A stretch of DNA of 64,000 nucleotides from the NCBI GenBank assembly GCA_001724265.1, contig MEDY01000020.1, positions 1 to 64,000 of the forward strand, read 5' to 3'. Shown piece by piece: positions 10,536-21,300 of this stretch. This DNA is from Rhizaria sp. SCN 62-66 (Eukaryota; Rhizaria, unplaced). Numbering within the stretch: the first letter of the stretch is position 1; each line of letters starts with the position of its first letter. The position numbers and the translations under genes were made by a program. The notes beneath the pieces are model-generated. The model was not told the DNA's origin and did not search any database. It worked only from the letters and a program-made list of their open reading frames with translations.

Positions 10536-10769
10536 ACCTAAAATATTGTTCACTGTGACGATGATGGCTGGTTCATGTTAAATTGTTTTGTCTAAGCTGT
10601 TATCATTTGAAATTGTTATTTATTGACTTGATACGTATAAAATACAAATCTATTTATTGTTTTCTTAACTGTGCGTAAATCGTAGTTCGTACTCGAAAGA
10701 CTTGTCCGTCCGTCGAGTTACATGTGCTGTCTAAATAACTTGTTGGTTTTTTCCTAATGCGCCGGCATG

Positions 10770-13657
10770 TTAGATCGCGTTGGAGCCACCGGTGAGAGGG
10801 ATAGGCTCTGAGCTCATAATGCTGCCGAGCTTGGCGCCCACCGAAGAGAAAGCACCCGACATCACCGACACCGCGGCTGCCACGGCCGCGCCGCCGCGGG
10901 ACGCACCGCCGCCGCTGCCGCCGCTGCTGATGTCGCCCGCGTACGCAAGCACGGCGACGCCAGGGCCCGGGGCGCCGGGGGTGCGGGCCGCGGCGGGCGC
11001 GTAGAACGCGTCCTCGAGGTCCGTGTCCTCCGTGACCATGGTGGTCTTGGTCCTGAAGCTGAACGGCAAGGCGCTCTTGGAGTCGTTGGACGCCTATAAC
11101 AGAGCAAGAAAAATGAAAAGTGTTCAGTAAGAATACAATTTGAAAAAAAATGCGAAAATATCGAAACAAACAGGTGAAAATACGTTTACATAATAAGCTT
11201 CCAGATCGTGAGACAAAATATCAACACGTAGAACGAGTAAAGAGTACGTACCAGGGGAAGGTGCTCCGTGTGCAGCTGGGCGAGCTCCGCCACGGCCTCC
11301 ATCAGCCGCCGCAGCTGCGGAGCTACAAACCGCTCCGCGCCCGCCGCCACGCCCGCGCCGCCGCCACCGCCATGCGGCTGCTGTGGGAAGTCGAGGCCCG
11401 CCGCCGCCGCGCCGCCGCCGTCGCCCGCGCCGCCGGGACCGGAGGCCGAGGGGCCGACGGAGACCGACGAGAGGTGCGAGAAAGACAGTGCGCGGCTCCT
11501 GTCGAGCGAGCCCGCACCCGGCGTCTGACCGTGGCCGTGCATCTGACTGTGGCCGCCCTGGACGGGGCTGGCGCCGGGGCCCAGCGCAGCCGGACTGGCA
11601 ACGCGCCCGTCGGGCTGCCCCAGCTGGTCCTGGCCACGGCTCTGCGCCACCTGTCCCTGGTTCTGGCCCTGGCCACTTTGGCCACTCTGCAGGCTCGGTC
11701 CGCTCGGTCCGCGCAACAGAGCGGCCCCGGGCCCCCGCAAAGCACCAACAGCGCTGCCGTGGTCGCCGCAGTCGGGCGCCATCTCGAACAGCACGCGGAG
11801 CCTATCCCCCGCCCCCGCCGTCAGCGGCCGCTTTGCATGGCCCTGTCCCTGCGACTGCAACTGTGCCTGTGCGTAGAGCGCGTGTTGCCGCGCGACCGCG
11901 AGCACTTCGGCGTCGGCGGCCAGCGCCACGTCGCCCGGGTCGCCGCTCGACAGCGCCAGCGCCAGCGCCTGCGCGTTGGACAGCGCCTGCAACAACGACT
12001 GCGGCAGCGACGGAGTGCCGCTGACCGGCGACAGCGGACTCAGCAGCGGGCTCCCGCCAGCGCCCCCCGCCCCGCCCGTGCTCGCGGCGGCGGCGGCCAC
12101 GCTGGGCCGCCTGGAGCCGGAGCCCGCGGCGGTCGCGGGGTGCAGCGCCACGGACCCGCGCCGCGCGGCCAGCGCTGCTCCAGCCGCAGGGTCTACGTCG
12201 ACACTGCCGGCGCGTCCCCGCGTGACCGAGTCGGCGCCAACCCGGCCGGCGGCCAGCGCGGCCGTGGCGGCCGCGATGGCGGCGGCGGCGGGGAGCGCGG
12301 TCTCGGCCGGCGCTGCGCTGCGCGCGGACAGCACGCGCAGCGGGAGGACCCAAGTCTCCCACACGGTCCGGCGCTCAACCGTGGTGCCCAGCAGCCCGCG
12401 CTCGCGCTCCGTGGTGTGGAAGCGCAGCGTCAGCACCGCGTGCGCCAGCCCCGCGCGCTGGTACACCGCCTGGCCCGCGGGCAGCGCAGAGGGGACTGAG
12501 ACTGAAGCCGAGGTCGAGGCCGAGGCAGAGGCGGAGGCGAGGGCTGAGGTGGGGGGGACCGCGGGGGAGCCGGGGGCAAATGACGGGGAGAACGACGGCG
12601 AGAGCGATGGCGACGATACCGCCGTGGCGCCCTGGGTCTGCGCGTTCGACTGCGAGGCAGAGGCCGACGCGAGGGACAGCGGCGCCGGCGCGGCGAGTGA
12701 TAGCGTGTGCGGCCCACCAGCGGCGCTCGCGCTGCTTAACCCTGCGGAGGGCGACGGCACCGCAGCGGGGCCCAACGTGGGCGTGCCGCCCTGTGCGGGC
12801 GTCGAGCTGCCCTGAAGCGTCGGCGTATTACTCCCGCCGCCACCGCCAAAGCCGTTGCTGCTGCTACTGCTGCTGCGGGGGGTGCCGGGGCCGAGGGTGG
12901 TCGCGTCGTTGCTGGCGCCGGTGTTGGCGCTAGAGCCGCCGCCGAATAACTTCTTGTAGAAGGACCGCGCCGAGGCCGCGACCGCCGCGCCGGCAGTGCG
13001 ACGCGGCTGCGCCATTAGCTGCTGCTGCTGTTGCTGCTGCTGTTGGCTATTGCTGCTACTGTTGTTGTTGTTGTTATGACTGCTGCTGCTGCTTGCAGTA
13101 GGGGTGCCGGCGGCAAATGTGGCGGCGTATGCGGGCGCGGGCGCAGGGCCGATCGCGGACGAGGCGGGCACGGACGGCGCGGCCGACGCAGGGGTCGAAG
13201 CAGAGGCGGTGACTGCGGCGACGGTGGCGGCGCGGAGGGCATCGAAGGACGCGGAGATGCGCGAGGCGTTGCGCTGGGCAACCGTCGCAAGATCGGATGA
13301 GGTCGCAAGTGCGATGCCCGAGACGATCTTGGTGATTTCCGGGTCGTTGCACGTTGTGTAGGTCACCTGGAAGGGATGCGAGACGTTAAGAAAGAAGTGA
13401 GTGGAGAACCAAACAATAAAATGACCTTGCGGGAAATAGTATGCTTCACTACTGTAGATGTATAATCATTGGAAACTGTTATGATAACGTACGTCAAAAC
13501 GGTCAGAGACGACGTCTTCTGGATTAACAACATTGAGAGCGCGTGTGAAGAGAATGGTGTGAATGACACACTCGATCGCCTCTTTAGCCTGGTAGGGCTC
13601 CACTGACAGGCATGGAAGCTCCAGGATCGGAGGCTGCGGGTCGTTATTGAACGACAT
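10770..13657 (-). CDS. ATG101: Autophagy-related protein 101 (HORMA domain) with a large low-complexity insert
   Basis: ATG101 is a HORMA-fold subunit of the ULK1/ATG13 autophagy-initiation complex in the cytosol. Three exons are inferred: 13657-13493, 13366-11252 and 11093-10770, with GTACGT donors and AG acceptors, giving 867 aa ending in UAA. Residues 1-80 match the N-terminal HORMA segment (ILELPCLSVEPYQAKEAIEC, VIHTILFTRALNVVNPEDVV, then DVTYTTCNDPEITKIV). The core returns at about 360-400 with LRFHTTERERG and RRTVWETWVLPLRVLS, matching the family's WEVW strand. The C-terminal part is RRLMEAVAELAQLHTEHLPL joined across intron 2 to ASNDSKSALPFSFRTKT. Ser/Ala/Gln-rich inserts separate these blocks; animal ATG101 is about 218 aa. 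Convergent with ArgRS across 234 nt. Confidence 0.85.
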
Positions 13658-14172
13658 AGTCCAAGTAACTCCGTTCAATAAGATAGATCAAGTTTGACGA
13701 CGTCTATCGAACTTGAGTCGTCAAACAACCAACTTAAATAACGGCCTCGTGACAGCTGGATCGAACTGGTTGTTGCTGCAGTCGCGTTTGTGGTCAATGT
13801 GCAAAGTGAAGGATAAATGAAGAAGAGTGACCAAGGTCGCGATTTGTTCAATTGCTTTATTGATTTCTACAAATTAAATCATCATCACATAATATAAAAA
13901 TGAATGTTCAACTTGATTGGTCGCACGTATTAGCACTGGGCTTCTTAAGGAGGGGTGAAGCAAGCGCAAAAACAAGAACGCAACTGTCACACAACATATC
14001 ACGCATATTCCACACACACAAACTCGAATTTCTTGTTCCATCACACAACATCATCATCATCATCAAAGCTAAATTATAATCCAAAAAGAACAAACTATGT
14101 CCACAGCAAATCGACACACATCGCCGCAACCGTGATGCTGTGACGCGCAGGTCGCTGCGCGCTTACTCGCGC
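13658..14172. other. Intergenic region upstream of ATG101, with interleaved inverted repeats
   Basis: This 515-nt AT-rich gap lies between two minus-strand genes and should carry the ATG101 promoter and the 3' end of the CRAL-TRIO gene. At 13688-13726 two inverted repeats interleave: TCAAGTT/AACTTGA and GTTTGACGAC/GTCGTCAAAC. A short CAT trinucleotide run lies near 14050. No gene seen. Confidence 0.5.
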
Positions 14173-17100
14173 TTACTCTGCGGGCTGCTCGGCGAGCGCC
14201 TCGACAGTGAGCGAGCCACGGACGAGTGGGCGGTCGGGGTAGCGGCGCGAGGCTTCGAGGTTGTACTTATCGGCGATCTGGAACAGCCGCTCCTCCTCCG
14301 GCGACAGTGGCAGAACATCGACGTCGAAGCGCGGCTCGATGGCGCCGGGGCGCAGCTCAGGGCCGCGCGCGGGGATGGCCGGCGTGTAGGGCCGCGAGCC
14401 GCCGTAATCCTTGGGGATCTGATCGTTGGCGACAACCTTGTCCATCTCCTTGAGAAAAGAGCCGCCGAGGATGTGGGTCTTGTTGCGCGTCACGGGGTCC
14501 ATCATCTTCTTGACGATGGCCCACACCATGCGGAAGGAGAAGGGTGCGTTGATGCAGATGATGCCCGCGGAGCGCTCGGGGTAATGCGTCTGCGTCACGG
14601 CCGAAATCTTCTTGACGAAGTCGACAACTGCGCCGCCGAAGTCCGAGAGCCCGATGCCGGTGCAGTCGACGACGGAGATGCACTTGGCGTCGGGGTTCGT
14701 GTCCAGGTGTACGTACAGGAACTCAGTGATGTACACGAAGTGGTAGATGAGCTCGTCGAGCGTCACGCCGGCCTTGGTAAAAGCGGGCAGGTTCGCGCCC
14801 TTGGGCCGCTCGTAGTAGACGAAGTGGCCCGCGCGGCCGCAGCCGGCGAAGAACTGGTGCGTGTTCTTCTTGATGAAGCGGAACAGCGGGTGCTCACGGT
14901 TCAGAATGCGGTCGATGCCGTTGGACGCGCGCCACTGCATCGTCTTGATGTACCGCGCGTGGCCCTTGACAACGTTGCCCTTCTCGGCGTTAATGTACAG
15001 CTGCGGCGTGTCCTGGTGCGCCTCGGCGTCGAAGGGCACCGAGATACCGCGCTTCGGGTCGTCGATGTCGATCGCGGCCGCAGCCGCCTCGGCCGCCGCG
15101 CGCGCCTCGGCCTCGGCCTGCGCGGTCGCGGTCGCGGCCTCCGCGGCGGCCTGCGCAGCGTTGGTCTGATCGCGCAGCAGCGCGGCGTTCTGGTGCTGCT
15201 GCTGCATCTGCGACGCGCGCGCCTGCTCCTGCTGCGTGCGCAGCGCCGACGCGCGGATCTCCGACTGCGCGCGCCACTTGACTGCGCCTTCTTTGCTGTG
15301 CGCCAGCACAGCCGCCGCGCCCGTTGCGCCGCGGTGGCGCTTGGACGCCGCGCGGCCCATGACCAGCGCGGCGACGAGCAGCACCGCCGCGAGCGTCGCG
15401 TAGACGGCGGCCTTGTGCGTCCCCGCGGCCGCCACGAGCCCGGCCACTGCGCCCGGCAGCGGGAGGCCGAAGAGCGAGACGTCGGCGGCGGAGACGAGGA
15501 CGGCGGCGCGCGGGGCCCCAGCCTGGCTGCGGGCAACGACGGCGGCGAGCGCGCCCATGGCGAGCGCTGAGAAGCCCAGCTGCGACGCCAGCGACACGCG
15601 CGCGTGCGCCTTGGTCGTCGTCGTGCGCGCCGAGATGGGCAGCGCCGAGACTGGCATCGGCTCCGCGACGGCCAGTGCGCCCACGGACACAGACACGGCG
15701 GAGCGCGGCTGAGACTGCGACTGAGACGGGCCGGCGGCGAGCGGGGAGCCGGCGCCGCCGCTGGGGTTCTGCGCCATGCGCGGGGGCGCGGACATCGTCA
15801 CGACAGGGACCGCGGCTGTGTCGTTGGTGGACATAGCAGCGGCGGTGGAGGTTGCAGCAGCGGCGGCGGCGGCGGGGGACATGGCCGCGGCGCGGCGCGC
15901 GTTGGCGGCGGCGGCGGGGGTGGGCGGGGAGGGGCCGACCTTCTCTAACACGAAGGTGACGTGCTTGCCTGCGTTGGGTAGACAGACGAGGTAGCCGCCG
16001 ACGAGCTGCGACGAAGGCCGCTTGTAGGCGCGGAGCCTCGTGTTGAAGCGCGCCGACTTGCGGTGGCAGTACTCGATGTCGATGGCCACGCCGCCCGCGG
16101 CCGCGGTCATGGAGCCGCTGTTCGGCTGGTTCTGCGTCGTGTGAAGCACGGCCGTGAGCATGCCGGGCGGCGACGCCATCACGGGCGCGCCCTGCAGTTC
16201 CACGGCCAGCGGCTGAAACGACAGGTGTACCTCGCCCGACGACATGGCGTCGCGCGTGATGGCCGAGGCCAGCGCGGCCGGGCTCGCGCCCGCGGCCACG
16301 ACGGCGGCCGCCGCGGGGGCGGGGTGCGGCGACAGGTAGCCCTCGCCCCAAGTGTTGGTGAGCTTGTTGTTCCACACGGCGCCCTGCGCGTCGACGAGCG
16401 TGACGGCGGCCGAGTAGCGCACGATCTCGCCCACGGCCTGCGCGGCGGCGTCCGCAGCTGTCGCCGCGGGCACGGTCCCCTCGCGCAGCAGCGCCGAGGC
16501 CGCCGGCAGCACTGTGAACTCGGACGGCACGAACAGCCCCGGGTCCGCGCCGGGAACCATGGGCCCCATGGCCACGAGTGCGTGCTTGAGGTAGGTGCCG
16601 ACCACGCCCAGCCCGTCGGGCGCGGTCACCAGCGCGTCGGCGAAATACGGCGACGTCGCGTAGAGACGCACCTTGTCGCCGTAGCGCAGCGGCTGCAGCA
16701 GCGGCGACAGCACGTGCTGCCCGCCCAACGTGCTCGGCGCGAGCGCGCGCGGCGACGCGGGGCCCGCGGCCAGCGGGGTCGGCGCCGAGGGCGACATCAG
16801 GCCCTCCACGCCGCCCTGGCCCTGGCCCTGCTGCGGCTGGCCCGGCGTCGCGGGCGCGAGCAGCTGCGGCGGCGCCTGCGACTGTGGCGAGCGCGGCGTG
16901 TTGCCCGTGCGCGCGGGCGTCGAGAACACGCCGGTCGCGCCGTTGCCGCCCGCTCCGGGGGCCTGGAGGGTAAGGCCGCAGGCGGAGCCGGAGGGGGACT
17001 GAACAAGCTGGAGCTGCGCGGGGCCCTGGACGAGCGCAATGTCGAACGATACGGCCGAGCCCGACGAGTCGGACATGAGGTAGCCGCCGCGCGTGGACGA

Positions 17101-17622
17101 GGTCGCCTTCTTGGAGACGGTGAGCGGGACAGGCCCGCCGTGCGACGCGGCCGCGGCCGAGGCGCCGACGCGCGCGGGGAGGATGTGGACCGTGACACGG
17201 CCGCCCTGCGCGACGTCGTCGAGCAGAATGGGCGAGCCCGTGGCGCGGGGCGCGGCAGCGCGGCCGAGGATAACGTGGACCTCGCCCGCGAAGGCTTTGT
17301 CGCGGAGAGAGATGTAGCCCTTGGACCACGTGTTGGTGCTTTCCGTGTTGAGCACGCTGCCAGACGCCGCGTCAACCAGAATCAGGCGGTCACCGTAGCA
17401 TACCACGTCCGAGGACGAGGCAGACGCGGCGACGATCTTAAACGTCAGCGTCTCGGCCGCGGTAGGCGCGCCTAGACACAGCAGGCCGTGCTTCTGGTAG
17501 CAGCCCACGTGGAGGCGCTCGGCCGAGTTGGGCGACAGCGGCGACGTCGCCAGCAGGCGGACGAGCGAGCCATAGAGCAGCGGCGACGCAGCCGACGACA
17601 GGGGAAGCTGTGAAGACGACAT
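14173..17622 (-). CDS. SEC14/CRAL-TRIO lipid-binding protein with a duplicated beta module and membrane segments
   Basis: Single-exon gene, 1,149 aa, from ATG at 17622 to UAA. The N-terminal half holds two related units, about 12-255 and 305-560. Shared elements are LLYGSLVRLLATSP / LRYGDKVRLYATSP, CYQKHGLLCLG / TYLKHALVAMG, NTESTNTWSKGYIS / NNKLTNTWGEGYLS, GEVHVIL / GEVHLSF and RGGYL / VGGYL, which suggests a repeated beta-rich fold. Residues about 675-755 are hydrophobic, including AAVYATLAAVLLVAALVMG, and probably include one or more membrane helices. A Gln/Ala-rich coiled-coil stretch follows at about 775-850. Residues about 910-1070 are a CRAL-TRIO domain (HPLFRFIKKNTHQFFAG, SVVDCTGIGLSDF, NAPFSFRMVWAIVKKMMDP), which in relatives carries phosphatidylinositol or other lipids between membranes. 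The protein may tether a lipid-transfer domain to a membrane; this is an inference. Confidence 0.8.
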   Translation of the reverse strand: MSSSQLPLSSAASPLLYGSLVRLLATSPLSPNSAERLHVGCYQKHGLLCLGAPTAAETLTFKIVAASASSSDVVCYGDRLILVDAASGSVLNTESTNTWSKGYISLRDKAFAGEVHVILGRAAAPRATGSPILLDDVAQGGRVTVHILPARVGASAAAASHGGPVPLTVSKKATSSTRGGYLMSDSSGSAVSFDIALVQGPAQLQLVQSPSGSACGLTLQAPGAGGNGATGVFSTPARTGNTPRSPQSQAPPQLLAPATPGQPQQGQGQGGVEGLMSPSAPTPLAAGPASPRALAPSTLGGQHVLSPLLQPLRYGDKVRLYATSPYFADALVTAPDGLGVVGTYLKHALVAMGPMVPGADPGLFVPSEFTVLPAASALLREGTVPAATAADAAAQAVGEIVRYSAAVTLVDAQGAVWNNKLTNTWGEGYLSPHPAPAAAAVVAAGASPAALASAITRDAMSSGEVHLSFQPLAVELQGAPVMASPPGMLTAVLHTTQNQPNSGSMTAAAGGVAIDIEYCHRKSARFNTRLRAYKRPSSQLVGGYLVCLPNAGKHVTFVLEKVGPSPPTPAAAANARRAAAMSPAAAAAAATSTAAAMSTNDTAAVPVVTMSAPPRMAQNPSGGAGSPLAAGPSQSQSQPRSAVSVSVGALAVAEPMPVSALPISARTTTTKAHARVSLASQLGFSALAMGALAAVVARSQAGAPRAAVLVSAADVSLFGLPLPGAVAGLVAAAGTHKAAVYATLAAVLLVAALVMGRAASKRHRGATGAAAVLAHSKEGAVKWRAQSEIRASALRTQQEQARASQMQQQHQNAALLRDQTNAAQAAAEAATATAQAEAEARAAAEAAAAAIDIDDPKRGISVPFDAEAHQDTPQLYINAEKGNVVKGHARYIKTMQWRASNGIDRILNREHPLFRFIKKNTHQFFAGCGRAGHFVYYERPKGANLPAFTKAGVTLDELIYHFVYITEFLYVHLDTNPDAKCISVVDCTGIGLSDFGGAVVDFVKKISAVTQTHYPERSAGIICINAPFSFRMVWAIVKKMMDPVTRNKTHILGGSFLKEMDKVVANDQIPKDYGGSRPYTPAIPARGPELRPGAIEPRFDVDVLPLSPEEERLFQIADKYNLEASRRYPDRPLVRGSLTVEALAEQPAE

Positions 17623-18371
17623 GGGGCGTTAGCGGATCACGTCACAAAGCGCGCAGGGAGTTGTGACGAAGGTGGAGCGACCTGTTGCGTACAGGAGCCA
17701 AGGTTCAGGATGAAGTGATAACAAGATCACAGAACCAACCAAGAACAAGAAGAAACCCGGGCACGAAAGAAAAAAACTCTTCGCGCTCGGGGTTGGGTCG
17801 GTAGACCTGCAAAGCCGAAAGTAGGGACAAAGAGGAGGGTGGATGAGGGAAGAGTGACAGCGAAGCAGTATGGGAGGTGACACAAGCATATAGAAGCAAA
17901 TCTAAGATAAAAATGTGACGCTTCCGTATAATTTTTTGCATCATAGCAAATATCCGACTCTAGAATCTCATTATACAGCCCGTGCAGGACCGAAATCTGA
18001 AGCGACGGTGCACTCAAGCGCATCTGCAAACCACCAAACTTTATCGGGCATCCACAGCATTAGCTGTGAGCAGATAAAGATACATAGAAGAAAAGTAGCA
18101 TTTAGAACCTAAGCTATTTCTCGAATTCACCTTCAAATCCACACTGTGTCGGTTGCGAAGGCGTGATGCCTCGTGTAAAGTGGCGTTTTCGCAGGCAGTG
18201 CAGCGAGGCAGGCTGTGATTGGAACCCATCGCGCCAAGTGACTGTGAGCAGCCCAAGTCAAAAGCGTCATTTAAATGGCTTTTCAAGTTGCTTGAGAGAT
18301 AAGATTGACGGAGAATGAGCAAAGAGAATAAATATGTATTTTTTCTAAGTATGCCTAGTTAATCAAAGTTC
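17623..18371. other. Intergenic region between the TAF1C-like stop and the CRAL-TRIO start
   Basis: 749 nt of AT-rich sequence separating two minus-strand genes; it should hold the CRAL-TRIO promoter and the TAF1C-like 3' end. Short open frames here have neither the GC bias nor the Ala-rich composition of real exons in this window. I see no RNA gene or notable repeat. Confidence 0.5.
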
Positions 18372-21300
18372 TTAATTTTTCTTAGAGGACTCCCCCTCGG
18401 TCTCAGTCCGAGCGCGGCGAGGGCGCATGAGCACATCAACCTCATCTGCCTCCTGCTCAACCCACAGATTCGCCAGCCCAGCAAGCATCATGTCGCCCAC
18501 AGTCACAGCTCCACGCGCCACTGCGCCCACGGTAGCCGTGCCGTCGACGGCGCCCGAGGTCACAGACGCGTACTGGCCCAGCGCCAGCCCCGCGCCAGAG
18601 ACCGTGATGGTCGTGGTTGCAGTATCCTGCGCTGTGGAAACGGGATCGTCCACGCGTGCGGCCAGGAACCGCACGTGCGCCGCCTCCTCCACGCGGCGCC
18701 GCTGCTCCGCAACCCACCCGGCGTTAGCGCTAGCGCTGGGGCCGTCATAGCTGTCGCCGTCGCCCGCCACAGGCGAGCCGATGGGCTGCGTGAGCGGGAA
18801 CTGCTGCTGTTGCGGCGCCTGCGGGGAGTAAGCGTTCACGAACTCGTCCTCCGAGCCAGAGCCTTGCTCCTCCGCCACAGATGCCAGCCCCGCAAGAGTG
18901 TTCCGCGTGCGTGTCGGCTGCTGCGACGCCTGCTGCGAGTACCGCGGTGAGTAAGGCTGCGATGATTCTTGCGAGAACTGCTGCGAGAACTGCTGTGTAT
19001 CGCTGGTGAGCGAGAGCAAGAACTCGACGTTCTGCGTGAGATCCTCGCCCGCGTCCTCGCCGGCCCCGTGCGCGTCGGCCGTGACCAGCGAGCCGGGCCG
19101 CGACTGCGAGCCCGCTAGCGCGGCCAGCCGCTGGCGCGGGTGCGCGGCCCCTGGCGACTGCTGCGACAGCGAGATGCCCTGCGAGAACACTCGGGACATC
19201 GCGCGTGACATCGACGGCAAGGGCAAAGGCGCGACGCTGTTGACACCGGCTGACACGCTCGCAGGCGCAGGGCCGGAGGGCGCCGAAGTGACGCTTTGTG
19301 AGGCTGTAGGTGAGAAGAGCGCTGCCGCAACGCCGCTGGTAAACGCGGCTGCAGCGTCTGGAGCAGCGCCAGCAGCCACAGAGCCAAAGGCTGCGCTAGA
19401 GACGCCGTCGGTGGGCGCCTGTGTCTCGCTGTGCGCGGCTGCGGCGGGCTCCGCGCCCGTGGTGACTGTGAGAGGGAATGTATCGTGCGGCAGCACAGAG
19501 TACACCAAGCAAGTCTGCAGTGAGAGGCACGCCAGCGAGCCGCAGAAGCGCGGCGGCTCCAGACTCAAAGCCACACCGGGCAGCAGCCGCAGCTGCGCCG
19601 CCGCAACTGCATCCGCAGCCGCGTCGCCACGTCGAGTGCGATGAGCGTGACTAGCGCGTGCAGACCCACGCGTGGCACCGCAGCTGCAGGGCGCAAAGGA
19701 GCCGTACTGCTCGCGCGCGCCGAGCGCCGCGTCGCGGGCCGCTGCAGCTGTTGCGTCAGTGGGTGCGGCTTGGTAGTGTGCGTAGAGCGGGGGCGGCGGC
19801 GGCGGCAGCGGGGCGGCATTGGCGACCGCGGCAAAGCTCTTGGCATCAGTCCAGCGCGCGCCTGCAGCCGCGAGCGCGTCCTCGGCGTCGCCGTCCAGCA
19901 GCGGCACGCGCGCCAGCCAGGGCTCATCGCTGTGGTTGTCGTCGTCATCAGTGTCAGCTTCGCCATCGCCATCGTCATCCATCGCAGCTATAGATGCGGT
20001 GCCCGACACGAGGGCGACCTGCGCGGCGCGGTCCCTGCGCGCGCGCCTGTAGTGCGCGGCCTCGGCGGCGGTGCGGCCTACGGTCACCACACGGCGCGCG
20101 TGCGAGACGCAGCGACGCAACGCAGCAACCACGGCAGCCGCGGCACGGGCCATGGGCGCGCGCGCAGCGGGAGCGGACGGGGCAGCGGCAGCGGAGACTG
20201 CGGCAGCGGCGGCGAGACGCGAGTGTGACGTGCCGCCGCGGCCAACGGCAAGGTCTGCCTCAGTAAGCAAGAGCAGTAGGCGCACCACCAGCGCGAGCGG
20301 CTGCGGCTGCGCCAGGAACGGCAGCACCGTCGCTGAATGCGCGCGCAGGAGCGCCATGGCGTCGCCCACTGTCACCACTGCGGCGTCAGTGCCGTCCGTC
20401 GCCGCATTTGCCGAGCTGTCACTGGTTGACAATGGCTGCCCGTCATTCGCAGCTGCCTGCGCAGTAGGAAGAAGTGCGTTAACCTCGTGTGAGCTGCCGC
20501 CACTGCTGCGAAGAACGGACGCGAACAACGCGTTGATGTCACTCTTGACCTGCACCTCACCAGACTCTGTCTTAACACTGACGACACCATGCGATGCGGC
20601 ATGTGTCCCGCCAAGCAGCGGTGCAACATGAAGCAACGCATGTACGGGCCTCGCACTCACGGTCGAAATGGCGCCGTCCAAACCCTCGGCAGTCGCATCG
20701 TGCGCGTTTGATTGCAGCGCAGAGATACTGCCACTGACGGCAGCAAGTGCGCGTGCATCGGAGCTTGAGCTGTGTCCTGTGTTGGAACGAGCAAGGTGCG
20801 CATGCCAGGGCGGAAGTGCGGGCCAGAGAGAAGGATCCTCAGAAGCTGCAGAAGCAGCAGTCTGAGCAAACTCGGACTTGACTATGCCAGTGTCATTGGT
20901 CGAAGTTGTAATTGCGTGTGCATCGTTGCTGCCGTCTGTATCAGATGAAGAGTTGGGCGCAGAGCAATAAAGGGCCTCTGCCTCTTCAATCGCGGACACC
21001 ACAGCCATTTCCGCGGCCTCAGTCGCAAGTGCGCCTGCAGTAACTGCAGACGTGGCGCTGTTGCCGGTACCCGCATTCCCGCCGGTCGCGGCGCGGTCGT
21101 ACTCGAGGACTGCGAACGGCTGGCCCAGCAGCTGGCCCTTGGGCCCGCACTGCAGCAACAGCAGGCCTGCGCCCGTGCTTGCGCCCGTGCCCGCAGCGTC
21201 AACAGAGCCGGTGGTGGCGTAGGCAAGCGCAGTGTCCGTATGGGCGGGCACACGCGCGAGGCCGTGCGGCGCAACGAGCGCGGCGCCAATGAAGAGCGGC

